A DNA stretch of 64,000 bases from CAVVJA01 sp963801715 (GTDB lineage: Bacteria; Actinomycetota; Actinomycetes; Mycobacteriales; Jatrophihabitantaceae), in contig CAWDGB010000002.1 in NCBI GenBank assembly GCA_963801715.1, positions 62,001 through 126,000 on the forward strand, given 5' to 3'. Below the pieces are notes generated by a model. That model saw only the letters and a program-made list of their open reading frames with translations, did not search any database and had not been told where the DNA came from. Of the stretch, positions 37,437-44,778 are shown piece by piece (the stretch's first letter is position 1; every line of letters begins with the position of its first letter). The translations under genes and the position numbers were made by a program.

Positions 37437-38036
37437 CTAGCCGCCCCGTGCCGGCGGCGCCCTGACGGCCGGTCTCGTGACCGCATCAGGCACGGTCGAG
37501 CCGGCCGGGAGCCTCGCGGCACGAGCCGAAGCGCTCGCTCGCACAGAACCGACGACGGGTAGCCGGGCAGAGACCGCCGCGCGCACCGAGACAGTTCCAG
37601 TCAGTCCATTCGGCTGGAGCGCCGCCGAGCACGCCAGCAGCAGCCCGCCGTTCGCCGTGACGATTGCCTCAGCTGCCGCGCAGATCCCAGCAGCATCGCC
37701 GACATAGCCAATTCGGCTGGCGGCGGCAAGAGCAGCGAGGTCGGCGGCGGTCTCGGCCTCGTGGCGTGCTAAAGCTGCGGCTGCGCGAATCGCGACGGCC
37801 AACGCGAGTAGGAGCACGAGGGTTGAGCACGTCAGCACCCAGATCGTTGCCGAACCTCGGTCCCGCACGACCTGCGACAACGTGCCCACACGCCCGGGTC
37901 GCTCGTAGCAAGGCTTGGGCCGCCGCGCGAGGCTCGTCGCAGCCTGTTCATATCCGCGGTCCGTCCACGGCAGCCCAGTCGCAATTCCCGACCGGCTGGC
38001 CAAATCTCGCGCACGCGGCGCAGTCACGCCGGTCAT
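37437..38036 (-). CDS. Rv3654c-like Tad-locus protein
   Basis: About 199 residues. After a hydrophilic N-terminus comes DRGSATIWVLTCSTLVLLLA, the prepilin-like G-S/A-T-hydrophobic start seen in TadE/TadG-type proteins, then an Ala-rich helix and two Cys. It matches the last gene of the mycobacterial Flp/Tad operon. The ATG overlaps the upstream TadE-like stop (ATGA), which sets the start. It is probably a secreted or envelope-anchored pseudopilin. Confidence 0.7.
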   Translation of the reverse strand: MTGVTAPRARDLASRSGIATGLPWTDRGYEQAATSLARRPKPCYERPGRVGTLSQVVRDRGSATIWVLTCSTLVLLLALAVAIRAAAALARHEAETAADLAALAAASRIGYVGDAAGICAAAEAIVTANGGLLLACSAALQPNGLTGTVSVRAAVSARLPVVGSVRASASARAARLPAGSTVPDAVTRPAVRAPPARGG

Positions 38037-38425
38037 GGCGCGTGACCACTCATTAGCGGCCACTCCGACTCGTCATCGGCGTCCGGCTCGGTGGCTGCGA
38101 CCGCCGTAGCGGCGACGGTGAGGGCCGGCCACGCGCCCAGCGGATGCACAACCACCGAAACTCGGGCGGTTGTTCGATCCACCGACTGAGACATTGACAC
38201 CGATGCGCCAGGAGCGACCTGGCTGACCAGGCGGTATGCGGCTACGGCGTCGCCGCGAGCCGCGGCCCGAGCCGCTTCCCTAGCCGCGTCCTCCGCTCGG
38301 ACGCGTTGACCGACGACCGTCACCGCCGCTAGACCCGCGGCGAGCACGATGATCAGCACCGGAAGCGCCATCGCTAGTTCCGCCGTGACCATCCCACGGT
38401 CGCCGGGCAAGCGGGTAGCGATCAC
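38033..38425 (-). CDS. TadE-family pilus assembly protein (Rv3655c-like)
   Basis: One hundred and thirty residues. The TadE signature GDRGMVTAELAMALPVLIIVLA places a processing Gly before a hydrophobic helix with the conserved Glu. It acts as a minor pseudopilin of the Flp pilus. Start GTG overlaps the pilin stop (GTGA), and the next gene begins in an ATGA overlap, so the three are translated together. Confidence 0.8.
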   Translation of the reverse strand: MIATRLPGDRGMVTAELAMALPVLIIVLAAGLAAVTVVGQRVRAEDAAREAARAAARGDAVAAYRLVSQVAPGASVSMSQSVDRTTARVSVVVHPLGAWPALTVAATAVAATEPDADDESEWPLMSGHAP

Positions 38426-38598
38426 AACGTGTGCAGGGCGGATTGGATGATCGCGGTCAGGGCTGACTGCACGACGCCGCTCTGCACCACCTTGTACAGG
38501 ACGGCCGCGAATGCCACCGCGGCGATCGTGCCCACCGCATACTCCGCCGTTGTCATGCCCGCGTCGTCACGCACGCGCCGCCTCAACTTCCTGATCAT
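38422..38598 (-). CDS. Flp-type pilin (DUF4244, Rv3656c-like)
   Basis: Small prepilin of 58 residues: a basic leader RKLRRRVRDDAG, then M-T-T-A-E-Y-A-V-G-T and one long hydrophobic helix. The Gly-Met junction followed by T-A-E-Y is the prepilin-peptidase site of Flp/DUF4244 pilins. The ATG follows a near-perfect ribosome site GGGAGGTGA, the strongest in the operon, as expected for the most abundant product. The longer open frame upstream is not coding. Confidence 0.85.
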   Translation of the reverse strand: MIRKLRRRVRDDAGMTTAEYAVGTIAAVAFAAVLYKVVQSGVVQSALTAIIQSALHTL

Positions 38599-39081
38599 GT
38601 GAGTCACCTCCCGGGCAGCAGTTACCGGCCCGGCCTTCGGACCCTCTGCTGCCTCGACCCTTCGAAGCCAACCGTGCCCACGGCGCGCGCGCTGGCCGTG
38701 CCGTGCGACTGTGGACAACTCACGAGCTGTGGACGTTCGACTTGACAACCTGCGCCGCGCGACCATCCATGCGGGCCTCCGGCCGTCACCGAATCTGAAC
38801 GCACCGTGCGCCGCCGCCCACCTGGCGTAACGCCGCTCGCGGCGAATGCTTGGTCGCTGGCACAGACGATCGTGGTGTGTGGCTTCGACGCGGGTGCCTC
38901 TCCCAGGGACAGCGAACCCGTACGCCCGACAGCGCGTGCGATGCCGGCGATGACTCCTGCCGAGGCGCGACTACGGGCCCACCAGGCGCGCGCAGTCTCG
39001 CGCCGGCACCGCCGGCAAACGACCACGTTCATCAGGGATCGTGGAGTGGCTTCGTACGGCCGGGTAGCGGGAGCCCTGGCG
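38599..39081. other. Spacer inside the Tad locus, probable second promoter
   Basis: About 480 bases between tadC and the pilin gene, the only real gap in the cluster. It holds the TGTGGACAACT element described separately. A reverse frame (MNVVVCRRCRRETARAWWAR) stays open but I could not tie it to any family. The pilin is probably transcribed from its own promoter here. Confidence 0.45.
38709..38747 (-). promoter_or_regulatory. DnaA-box-like element upstream of the pilin
   Basis: Read toward the pilin: TTGTCAAGTCGAACGTCCAC, then AGCTCGTG, then AGTTGTCCACAG. It contains TTGTCCACA, the actinobacterial DnaA box, and shares nearly all of its sequence with the element upstream of the cpaE-like gene at 42612-42651. 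The shared arrangement suggests one regulator acts on both transcription units. Confidence 0.6.
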
Positions 39082-39846
39082 TTATGACAGATCGGTGAAT
39101 GCTCCGCCCGCGAGACCAATGACGATCGGGACAACCCCGACGCACACGAACGCCGGCAGGAAGCACAGACCGAGTGGCGCCATCGCCCAGATCGCCGTGC
39201 GATGCGCCCGGGCCTGGGCGGCAGCCCGAGCCTCCGCTCGTAGCTCGCGAGCAAGTTGTTCCAGGCTCCCGGCCAGCCGGATCCCGCTCTGCGCACTTCG
39301 GCAGGCGGTCCGGGCTACGCCTCCGAGAACCGGATCGGCGAGGAGCGCCTCCCACGCCTGGGGCGGGTCGGCACCAAGTCGTAGTAGTCCGGCGACCTGC
39401 CCCAATTCTGCCGAAGTTCGAGCATCGGCGGTCGCTGCCACGGCAGCGAGCGCGGCGTCAACGGGCTGACCGGCCCGCAGTGCCGCAGCGAGGAGGTCCA
39501 CGATCAGCGCAAGTCCACTCAGCCGCCGGGCGTCAGAGCGCGGGTGCGATCGCCGGGCCAGACGCGCGGCACCGGCCGCCGCGAGGGGCGCCCCGACCAC
39601 ACTGGCAACACTGCCGCTGACGGGACCCAAGACGGCGAGACAGGCAACAACACTGGCAGCGCCGGCAACCAAGGCCAGGTGCCTCGGCGAGAGCCCGGCG
39701 CGGACGTGCGTTCGGCGGATTAGCCAATGCGAGCGCCGGCTGGCTGGGCCGCCGGACGCCGGCCTGATCACCGAGGAGTGGTCGCCGAGGGGTCGCCCAC
39801 TGAACCAGATCCCGGCGGCGAGCAGGCCAAGCACGATCGGCGTCAT
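39082..39846 (-). CDS. tadC: TadC-like type II secretion F-family protein
   Basis: About 254 residues, starting M-T-P-I-V-L-G-L-L-A-A-G at an ATG overlapping the tadB stop (ATGA). The T2SF domain reads DARRLSGLALIVDLLAAALR, AALAAVAATADARTSAELGQ and ARELRAEARAAAQARAHRTA, followed by two membrane helices. It forms, with TadB, the inner-membrane platform for the Flp pilus motor. It matches Rv3657c. Confidence 0.8.
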   Translation of the reverse strand: MTPIVLGLLAAGIWFSGRPLGDHSSVIRPASGGPASRRSHWLIRRTHVRAGLSPRHLALVAGAASVVACLAVLGPVSGSVASVVGAPLAAAGAARLARRSHPRSDARRLSGLALIVDLLAAALRAGQPVDAALAAVAATADARTSAELGQVAGLLRLGADPPQAWEALLADPVLGGVARTACRSAQSGIRLAGSLEQLARELRAEARAAAQARAHRTAIWAMAPLGLCFLPAFVCVGVVPIVIGLAGGAFTDLS

Positions 39847-40698
39847 GGCGGACGCTCCGCACCGCTTATCAAGCGCTCCATCCAGAGCACTCCGACAGCC
39901 GTGAGCACTGTGCCCGGCAACAAGCACGCCGTGTCCGACGGACGTACGGAGCAACACGTGCAGCGGAGCCGCCCCCAGTCCCAACCCCATGGCGATCCCG
40001 AGTGCTGGCAGCACGGCCAGCAGGGCGGCGGAAGCGCGGGCACCAGATACTGCGGCAGCCAAGTCACGCGCCGTGGCCATCCGATCCGCCACATCGCTGC
40101 GAGCCCGGTCGAGAACCGCAGCAATGGGGGCGCCAGCTCGAACCGCGACCTCCAATGCCGCCGCCACCGGGTGAAGCTCGGAGCCCGTAGCGGCCATGAC
40201 CAGTGCCGCCGCTGGGTCGCTCGCTTCTTCGACTGCGTGGGCAGCTGCCCGAAAGGCCGCATCGAACCGTCCGGCGACGTCCGCGGCGGCAAGCAGGGCG
40301 TGATCGGTCCGGCTGCCTGCGGCGAGCTCGGCGCAGACGAGCCCCAGCGCAGCATTGAGCGCTCTGTCGTCGGCCAGGCGTTTCCGGCGGAGTGCCCTCG
40401 ATCGCAGTAACCGCCACGCCAGGGCCGGGATCACGGCGGCGGCCACCCCGACTCCGACGCCATACCGCACCCCAGCCGCGGCGCCGCTCATTGCGACGAC
40501 CGCCACTGCAGGTTCGGGAGGGACTCGGCCCGTTCGCCAGACCGACAGGCGGCGACGCGGCGGCATCCGAGCCGAATCGGCAACCCGGCCGAGCCGGCCG
40601 GCCTCGACAAGTCCGTAGAGCCGCCGCCGGTCGACCGAGGACAGCGGCCAGCACAGGATCGCCATCCCGAGGGCCGCCGCGGCGAGGCTGATCGTCAC
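39843..40698 (-). CDS. tadB: TadB-like type II secretion F-family protein, frame interrupted
   Basis: About 284 residues from a GTG overlapping the tadA stop. Two N-terminal helices, a T2SF core (ALNAALGLVCAELAAGSRTD, AAALEVAVRAGAPIAAVLDR, ATARDLAAAVSGARASAALL) and C-terminal helices are visible. An extra base near 39928 would fuse it to tadC through a nonsense linker. Removing it gives the expected end CLLPGTVLTAVGVLWMERLI and a stop overlapping the tadC ATG. This overlap pattern strongly supports two separate genes. Confidence 0.8.
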
Positions 40699-41893
40699 CG
40701 GAATAGCTCCGGAACACCGGCGCCTCGGTCTCGCAATCGGCGGCCCAGTTCGGCCGCTCCCGGTAGTCGGCCTTGCGCGGCCGACCACGCCGCCGTCACC
40801 GTCAGATCCAGGCCGCCCGCTTGCACGACGGCGATCTCGTCGATTCGTCGCGACCCGCTTCCTCGGCGCAGATGGATGATCACATCGATCGCCCCCACGA
40901 CCTGGCTGATCACGGCGGCCCGGCTGAGCCCAGCCAGCGCGCCAAGAGCCACCAGACGAGCGGGTACGTCGCTCGCCGTGTTCGCGTGCACGGTCGCGGC
41001 ACCGCCCTCGTGACCCGTGTTCAATGCGATGAGCAGCTCAGCCATCTCGGCGCCGCGGAACTCGCCGACGATCAGCCGATCGGGGCGCATCCGTAGCGCT
41101 TGCCGGACTAGCTCCCGCAGCCCAATCGCACCCTGGCCCTCCACGTTCGGCGCCCGAGTGACCAGCCGCACGAGGTGCGGATGGTCGATCTCGAGCTCGG
41201 CGGCGTCCTCGATGACGACCAGCCGCTCGTCGGGCCCGGCCGTCGCCAGCATGGCTCCGAGCAGCGTCGTTTTACCGCTCCCGGTCCCACCGCTCACCAG
41301 CACAGCCAGCCGGGCGGCCACAACCGCCGCCAGTAGTTCGGCCAGGTCGGGCGGCGCTAGCTGGGCGAGCGTGAACCGGCGGCGCAGCAGAACCCGCAGC
41401 GAAATCGTGGGGTGGGCGGTGATTGGCGGCAGGACGGCATGTAACCGGGTGCCGTCCGGCAACGCCGCGTCGACGAATGGACTGGCGTCATCCAGCCGGC
41501 GTCCGGCGCCCGCCGCCAGCCGTTGTGCCAGCCGGCGCACTGCGGCGTCGTCGGGAAATGTCACCGCGGTGCGCTCAATGCCGAGCCCCCGATCCAGCCA
41601 CACCTCGGACGGACCGTTTACCAGGACATCCGTGACGCCGGGCATCTCCAGCAGATGTTCCAACGGCCCGGTGCCGGCGAGCTCAGCCGCAACCCCACGA
41701 CGCAGCTCGGCAAGTACCACGTCGTCGGCGAGGACTGCCGCCTCATCCCGCACGATCGAGGCCAGCGCCAAATCATCGCTCGTTCCGGCGGTGCTGACGA
41801 GCCGATGGCGGATCCGATCGACGAGGAGGCCGGACACCTCTGACGAATGACGGGCCGGAGCGGGAGGACGGGCTGTCGAACACCGCTGGTCAC
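40695..41893 (-). CDS. tadA: TadA/CpaF-type pilus ATPase
   Basis: Secretion ATPase of roughly 385-400 residues that powers Flp pilus assembly. Motifs are GPSEVWLDRG, Walker A VSGGTGSGKTTLL, the Asp box VVIEDAAELEI, the His box NTGHEGGAATVHAN and Walker B in LRMRPDRLIVGEFRGAE. The first in-frame start is a GTG at 41837. The GTGA overlap with the cpaE stop at 41893 and a plausible shift near 41850 (a missing C in GGCCCGTC) suggest the true start is further upstream. It matches Rv3659c. Confidence 0.85.
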
Positions 41894-42561
41894 CCCGCCA
41901 ATGCGTCGAGGACGCCGACAGCCACGCGACGCAGCGTCCCTGGCCAGGTAGCCGGGTCCGGCGACAGCCGCCGCACGTCACCGGGAATGCGGCCGATGAG
42001 TGGCGCCCCGACCAGGCTCGATACCTCGTGCGGCGCGGCACTGCCGCGCACGATCAGCGCGACTCGTATGCCGGTGCCTAGCCCCGCCGCCACGGACCGT
42101 GCCCCAGCGACCGAGGCCACGTCGGACCCGGTGATGAGTACGACGAGATCGCAGCTTGCGAGTGCTGCCGAACGGGCTGGAGCCCCCCATCGTGGCAGGT
42201 CGACCACAACCGGTCCGACGCGTCGGGCAACAGGCAACAGCTGGGCAACCGCATCGGCCGAGGGGGTCACATCCGCCGCCACGAAGGCGACCGACGACCA
42301 GCTCGGTAGGCCCTCGGTCAGCGCCGCGGCCTCGAGCCGACCGCCGGCCAGCCGTAGGCCCGACCATCGGGGACCGGCCACGCCCTCCACCCCGAGCAGT
42401 ACGTCGATCCCACCCGACGTCGGGTCGATCTCCACGAGCACGGCCCGGGTGACCGAGTCGGCGTGGGTCGCCAGCCGAGCCAGCCCAGCCGCGAACGTGC
42501 TCGCACCGACGCCACCGTTCCCGCCGACGACGCCGATCACCGGCGCGACTGATTCATCCAC
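41890..42561 (-). CDS. CpaE-like MinD/ParA-family ATPase (Rv3660c-like)
   Basis: About 223 residues with a deviant Walker A VVGGNGGVGASTFAAGLA near the N-terminus, Asp in VLVEIDPTSGGIDVLLG and VVVDLPRWG as the switch region. CpaE-type proteins place the Tad machine in the cell. The Mycobacterium homologue Rv3660c was described as septum-site-determining (Ssd). It is shorter than CpaE, lacking the N-terminal receiver-like domain. First gene of the leftward Tad operon, preceded by the duplicated TGTGGACAACT element. Confidence 0.8.
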   Translation of the reverse strand: MDESVAPVIGVVGGNGGVGASTFAAGLARLATHADSVTRAVLVEIDPTSGGIDVLLGVEGVAGPRWSGLRLAGGRLEAAALTEGLPSWSSVAFVAADVTPSADAVAQLLPVARRVGPVVVDLPRWGAPARSAALASCDLVVLITGSDVASVAGARSVAAGLGTGIRVALIVRGSAAPHEVSSLVGAPLIGRIPGDVRRLSPDPATWPGTLRRVAVGVLDALAG

Positions 42562-42611
42562 AGCCGGAAGTCAAGCGGGTCCGAGTGGATCCCGCTCGGC
42601 AACGAACGCGG

Positions 42612-42651
42612 CTGTGGACAACTGTCTGGCCTGTGGATGTCCGACTTGACA
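42612..42651 (-). promoter_or_regulatory. DnaA-box-like element upstream of the cpaE-like gene
   Basis: Read toward cpaE: CTGTCAAGTCGGACATCCAC, then AGGCCAG, then ACAGTTGTCCACAGC. It shares TTGTCCACA and a TGTCAAGTCGRACRTCCACAG block with the element upstream of the pilin. It also overlaps the first possible start of the divergent HAD gene, so it may control both directions. Confidence 0.6.
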
Positions 42652-43512
42652 GGGCGCGCAAAGGTCGCTCCCCGTATCCTCTCCGAGGTGGGTAGGCCGG
42701 CGGCGTTCTTTGACCTAGACAAGACGATCATTGCCAAGTCCAGCACGCTTGCGTTCGGGCGGCCGTTCTACCAGAGCGGCTTGCTGAATCGCCGGGCGGT
42801 GCTACGCAGCGCATACGCCCAGTTCGTGTTTGCGCTCGCCGGAGCGGACGAGGACCAGATGGACCGTATGCGCGACTACATCACTGCTATGTGCACCGGA
42901 TGGGACGTTGCGCAGATCCGAGAGATCGTCAACGAAACGTTGCACGACATCATCGATCCGATCGTTTACGACGAAGCGGTCGAACGGATCCAGCAGCACA
43001 AGTCGGCCGGCCAGGATGTGGTCATTGTTTCCTCGTCGGGAGCGGAGGTTGTCGGTCCGATCGGAGCGATGGTCGGTGCGGATCACGTCCTCGCCACGCG
43101 CATGGTGGTGAGCGACGGCAAATATACGGGCGAGATCGAGCGCTACGTCTACGGACCGGCAAAGGCAGAGGCGGTCCGGGAGCTCGCGGCCGAACGCGGA
43201 TATGACCTCGCCGCCTCCTACGCATACTCGGACTCGATCACCGACCTGCCCCTGCTGGAGGAGGTCGGCCACCCGACTGCAGTCAACCCCGACCGGGCTT
43301 TACGCAAGATCGCCGTCGAGCGCGGCTGGCCGATCCTGACATTTGCGAACGGTGTGCCGCTTCGGGAACGAATCTCCGGACTCCGGCCGCCGCACGCCAC
43401 TGCCACCCTGAGCGTCGCGAGCGCCGGCGTCGCCGCCGTAGGCGCGGCTTGGTACGCATTGCATCGCCGCCGAACGCGGGAACGCGCTACGACTTCCGAG
43501 ACCAGTGGGTGA
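42637..43512 (+). CDS. HAD-IB phosphatase, SerB-like (Rv3661-like)
   Basis: Haloacid-dehalogenase phosphatase of about 290 residues. Motif I is AAFFDLDKTI (D-x-D nucleophile), motif II VVIVSSSGAEVV, the Lys lies in YGPAKAEAV, and motif III is YAYSDSITDLPLLEEVG. A C-terminal hydrophobic segment followed by Arg residues suggests membrane tethering. The family includes phosphoserine and lipid-phosphate phosphatases; the substrate is unknown. The first ATG overlaps the cis element at 42612-42651; a GTG at 42688 just before GRPAAFFDLD would avoid this. Confidence 0.85.
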   Translation: MSDLTGRAKVAPRILSEVGRPAAFFDLDKTIIAKSSTLAFGRPFYQSGLLNRRAVLRSAYAQFVFALAGADEDQMDRMRDYITAMCTGWDVAQIREIVNETLHDIIDPIVYDEAVERIQQHKSAGQDVVIVSSSGAEVVGPIGAMVGADHVLATRMVVSDGKYTGEIERYVYGPAKAEAVRELAAERGYDLAASYAYSDSITDLPLLEEVGHPTAVNPDRALRKIAVERGWPILTFANGVPLRERISGLRPPHATATLSVASAGVAAVGAAWYALHRRRTRERATTSETSG

Positions 43513-43644
43513 GGCTGTTTCTAGTGGCAAATAGGACGAATTGAGGTCATGGCCAACGGTTGTCCGTAATGGTGCCCGGACGAATCGCCTTTGTGATGAA
43601 GCTCAGTGGCCGGTGCTATTCCGTCGAACCTGCCAAATAGCGCT

Positions 43645-43673
43645 TCCAGCGTCAGGGCAAAGGAATTACATAG
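43645..43673 (+). promoter_or_regulatory. Candidate promoter of the Ms1-like RNA
   Basis: TTCCAG, a 17-base spacer and TACATA, giving a start near 43680. It lies in a comparatively AT-rich patch with no coding potential. Confidence 0.45.
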
Positions 43674-43679
43674 CCTCGG

Positions 43680-43920
43680 GGTCTTGTGTACCTCAGCTCA
43701 GCGGGGTGAAATGACTGCATCGGACGAGGCTCGTCGATGGCGGTCCAGCCCCCAGCGGGTCTCACCCGGCACGGTCACGACGGGAACCCACGCGGCGACC
43801 CCACCACGCAACAGGTGCGTCGGCGCGGCCGCTGAGGGCTCGCGCCCGACAGGCGACAGGTGCACGCTTGGTACCCCGGACGACCGTCAGGCGGCGCCGC
43901 GAGTGAGCGGCGCCGCCGTC
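43680..43920 (+). ncRNA. Probable Ms1/MTS2823-type (6S-like) small RNA
   Basis: A gene-free 430-base gap separates the Rv3661-like and Rv3662c-like genes. In M. tuberculosis exactly this gap encodes MTS2823, the ~300-base counterpart of M. smegmatis Ms1, an RNA that binds RNA polymerase core in stationary phase; Streptomyces has scr3559 in the corresponding place. Here the + strand has a promoter-like pair, about 240 bases rich in paired GC segments and a strong terminator hairpin. Bases near the ends can pair (CGGGGT with ACCCCG, GTACC with GGTAC), as expected of 6S-like folds. I cannot align it to Ms1 by eye. Confidence 0.6.
43890..43917 (+). terminator. Strong hairpin terminator
   Basis: GGCGGCGCCGC, loop GAGTGA, GCGGCGCCGCC: an uninterrupted 11-bp stem with no U-tract, as is common in actinobacteria. 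It ends the putative Ms1-like RNA and can also stop transcription of the convergent gene. Confidence 0.75.
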
Positions 43921-43939
43921 CACGTCCGGGCTTGGTTGG

Positions 43940-44683
43940 TTACCCCCGAGCGATGGCCTCACAGATCGCGGTCGTCTCGCGGGCTCCGACCACGATCGCG
44001 TCGGCGCAATGGCCGATCCAGAGAGACAGACCGTCCCGACTGCCGTCCTGGTACGCCGTCAGCGTGGACTCGAACTCGGGCCGAAGCTCCCAGTGCCCCA
44101 CCTCGAAGGTCACTAATGACTTCGGGTCCAAGCCAAGGTCGATGAGCGTTAGCCGCTCCGCCGCACGGGCGACGATGCCGGAGACGGGCGGGAACGCGTC
44201 AAGCGCCGAGATCTCCCCCTGCACCACGGCAGCCACGACGAGAGCCGGAGCCGATGTGTCGGAAAGGACACCGGCCAACGTGTCGAGACGGTCGGCCACG
44301 CCGGGGACATCTGATGGCCGACCTAACAAGTCAGGGTCGGTTACCAAATCGATCGCTGCGACGGCATGAAGTCGGGCGAGCGCCTGCCGGGGCGCGCGAC
44401 CCCAGGTACCGGCCAGCGTGCCAATTTCGCCTTGAGCCCGCAGCGCGGCTTGCACGAGCGGATCCGTCGCGGCCGCTCCGGATCGCACGTCGGCGAGTTC
44501 GGCTTGGCTTCCCGCCAAAACGGCCGACGCCCAGGCACCCCGCAGTGCCGACTCCGCCGAGACCTCAGCCGAACGCCGCAGCAGCACCCGGTGGTTGAGC
44601 ATCGCGTCGACTGCCGCTCGGGCTCCCGCGACCCCGTCGACGACGCCGGGCAGGCCGAGTAAGGACTCCAGCGGATCCGTCAC
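43940..44683 (-). CDS. Degenerate Fic-like protein (Rv3662c-like)
   Basis: About 247 residues, mostly helical. N-terminal AEVSAESALRGAWASAVLAGSQ resembles the S-x-x-x-E inhibitory helix region of Fic proteins, and EISALDAFPPVSGIVARAAE aligns with the catalytic H-P-F-x-D-G-N-G-R-x-x-R, keeping the Phe, one Gly and the last Arg but lacking the His. I therefore infer a Fic fold without AMP-transferase activity. Relatives are often labelled oxidoreductase without reason. It is divergent from acs and convergent with the small RNA locus, as in mycobacteria and Streptomyces. Confidence 0.65.
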   Translation of the reverse strand: MTDPLESLLGLPGVVDGVAGARAAVDAMLNHRVLLRRSAEVSAESALRGAWASAVLAGSQAELADVRSGAAATDPLVQAALRAQGEIGTLAGTWGRAPRQALARLHAVAAIDLVTDPDLLGRPSDVPGVADRLDTLAGVLSDTSAPALVVAAVVQGEISALDAFPPVSGIVARAAERLTLIDLGLDPKSLVTFEVGHWELRPEFESTLTAYQDGSRDGLSLWIGHCADAIVVGARETTAICEAIARG

Positions 44684-44778
44684 GGCGTGGAGCGTATCGG
44701 CAGCGCGGCCCGCCGATAGCCGGACCGACTACGGTGCGACAGGAAGCCTCATCGCACCGATTCGACAGCGAGGTAACC

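Noticed and set aside
38622..39032. A gene between tadC and the pilin (MNVVVCRRCRRET...)
   Set aside because: The frame is open but has no ribosome site, no family pattern and runs through the cis element and into the pilin region.
39082..40788. A TadB-TadC fusion protein
   Set aside because: The linking segment is out-of-frame sequence; removing one base restores a normal TadB end and an ATGA overlap with TadC.
38709..42651. A replication origin, because of the DnaA-box sequences
   Set aside because: Only one exact TTGTCCACA per site was seen, with no cluster, no AT-rich unwinding region and no dnaA/dnaN nearby.
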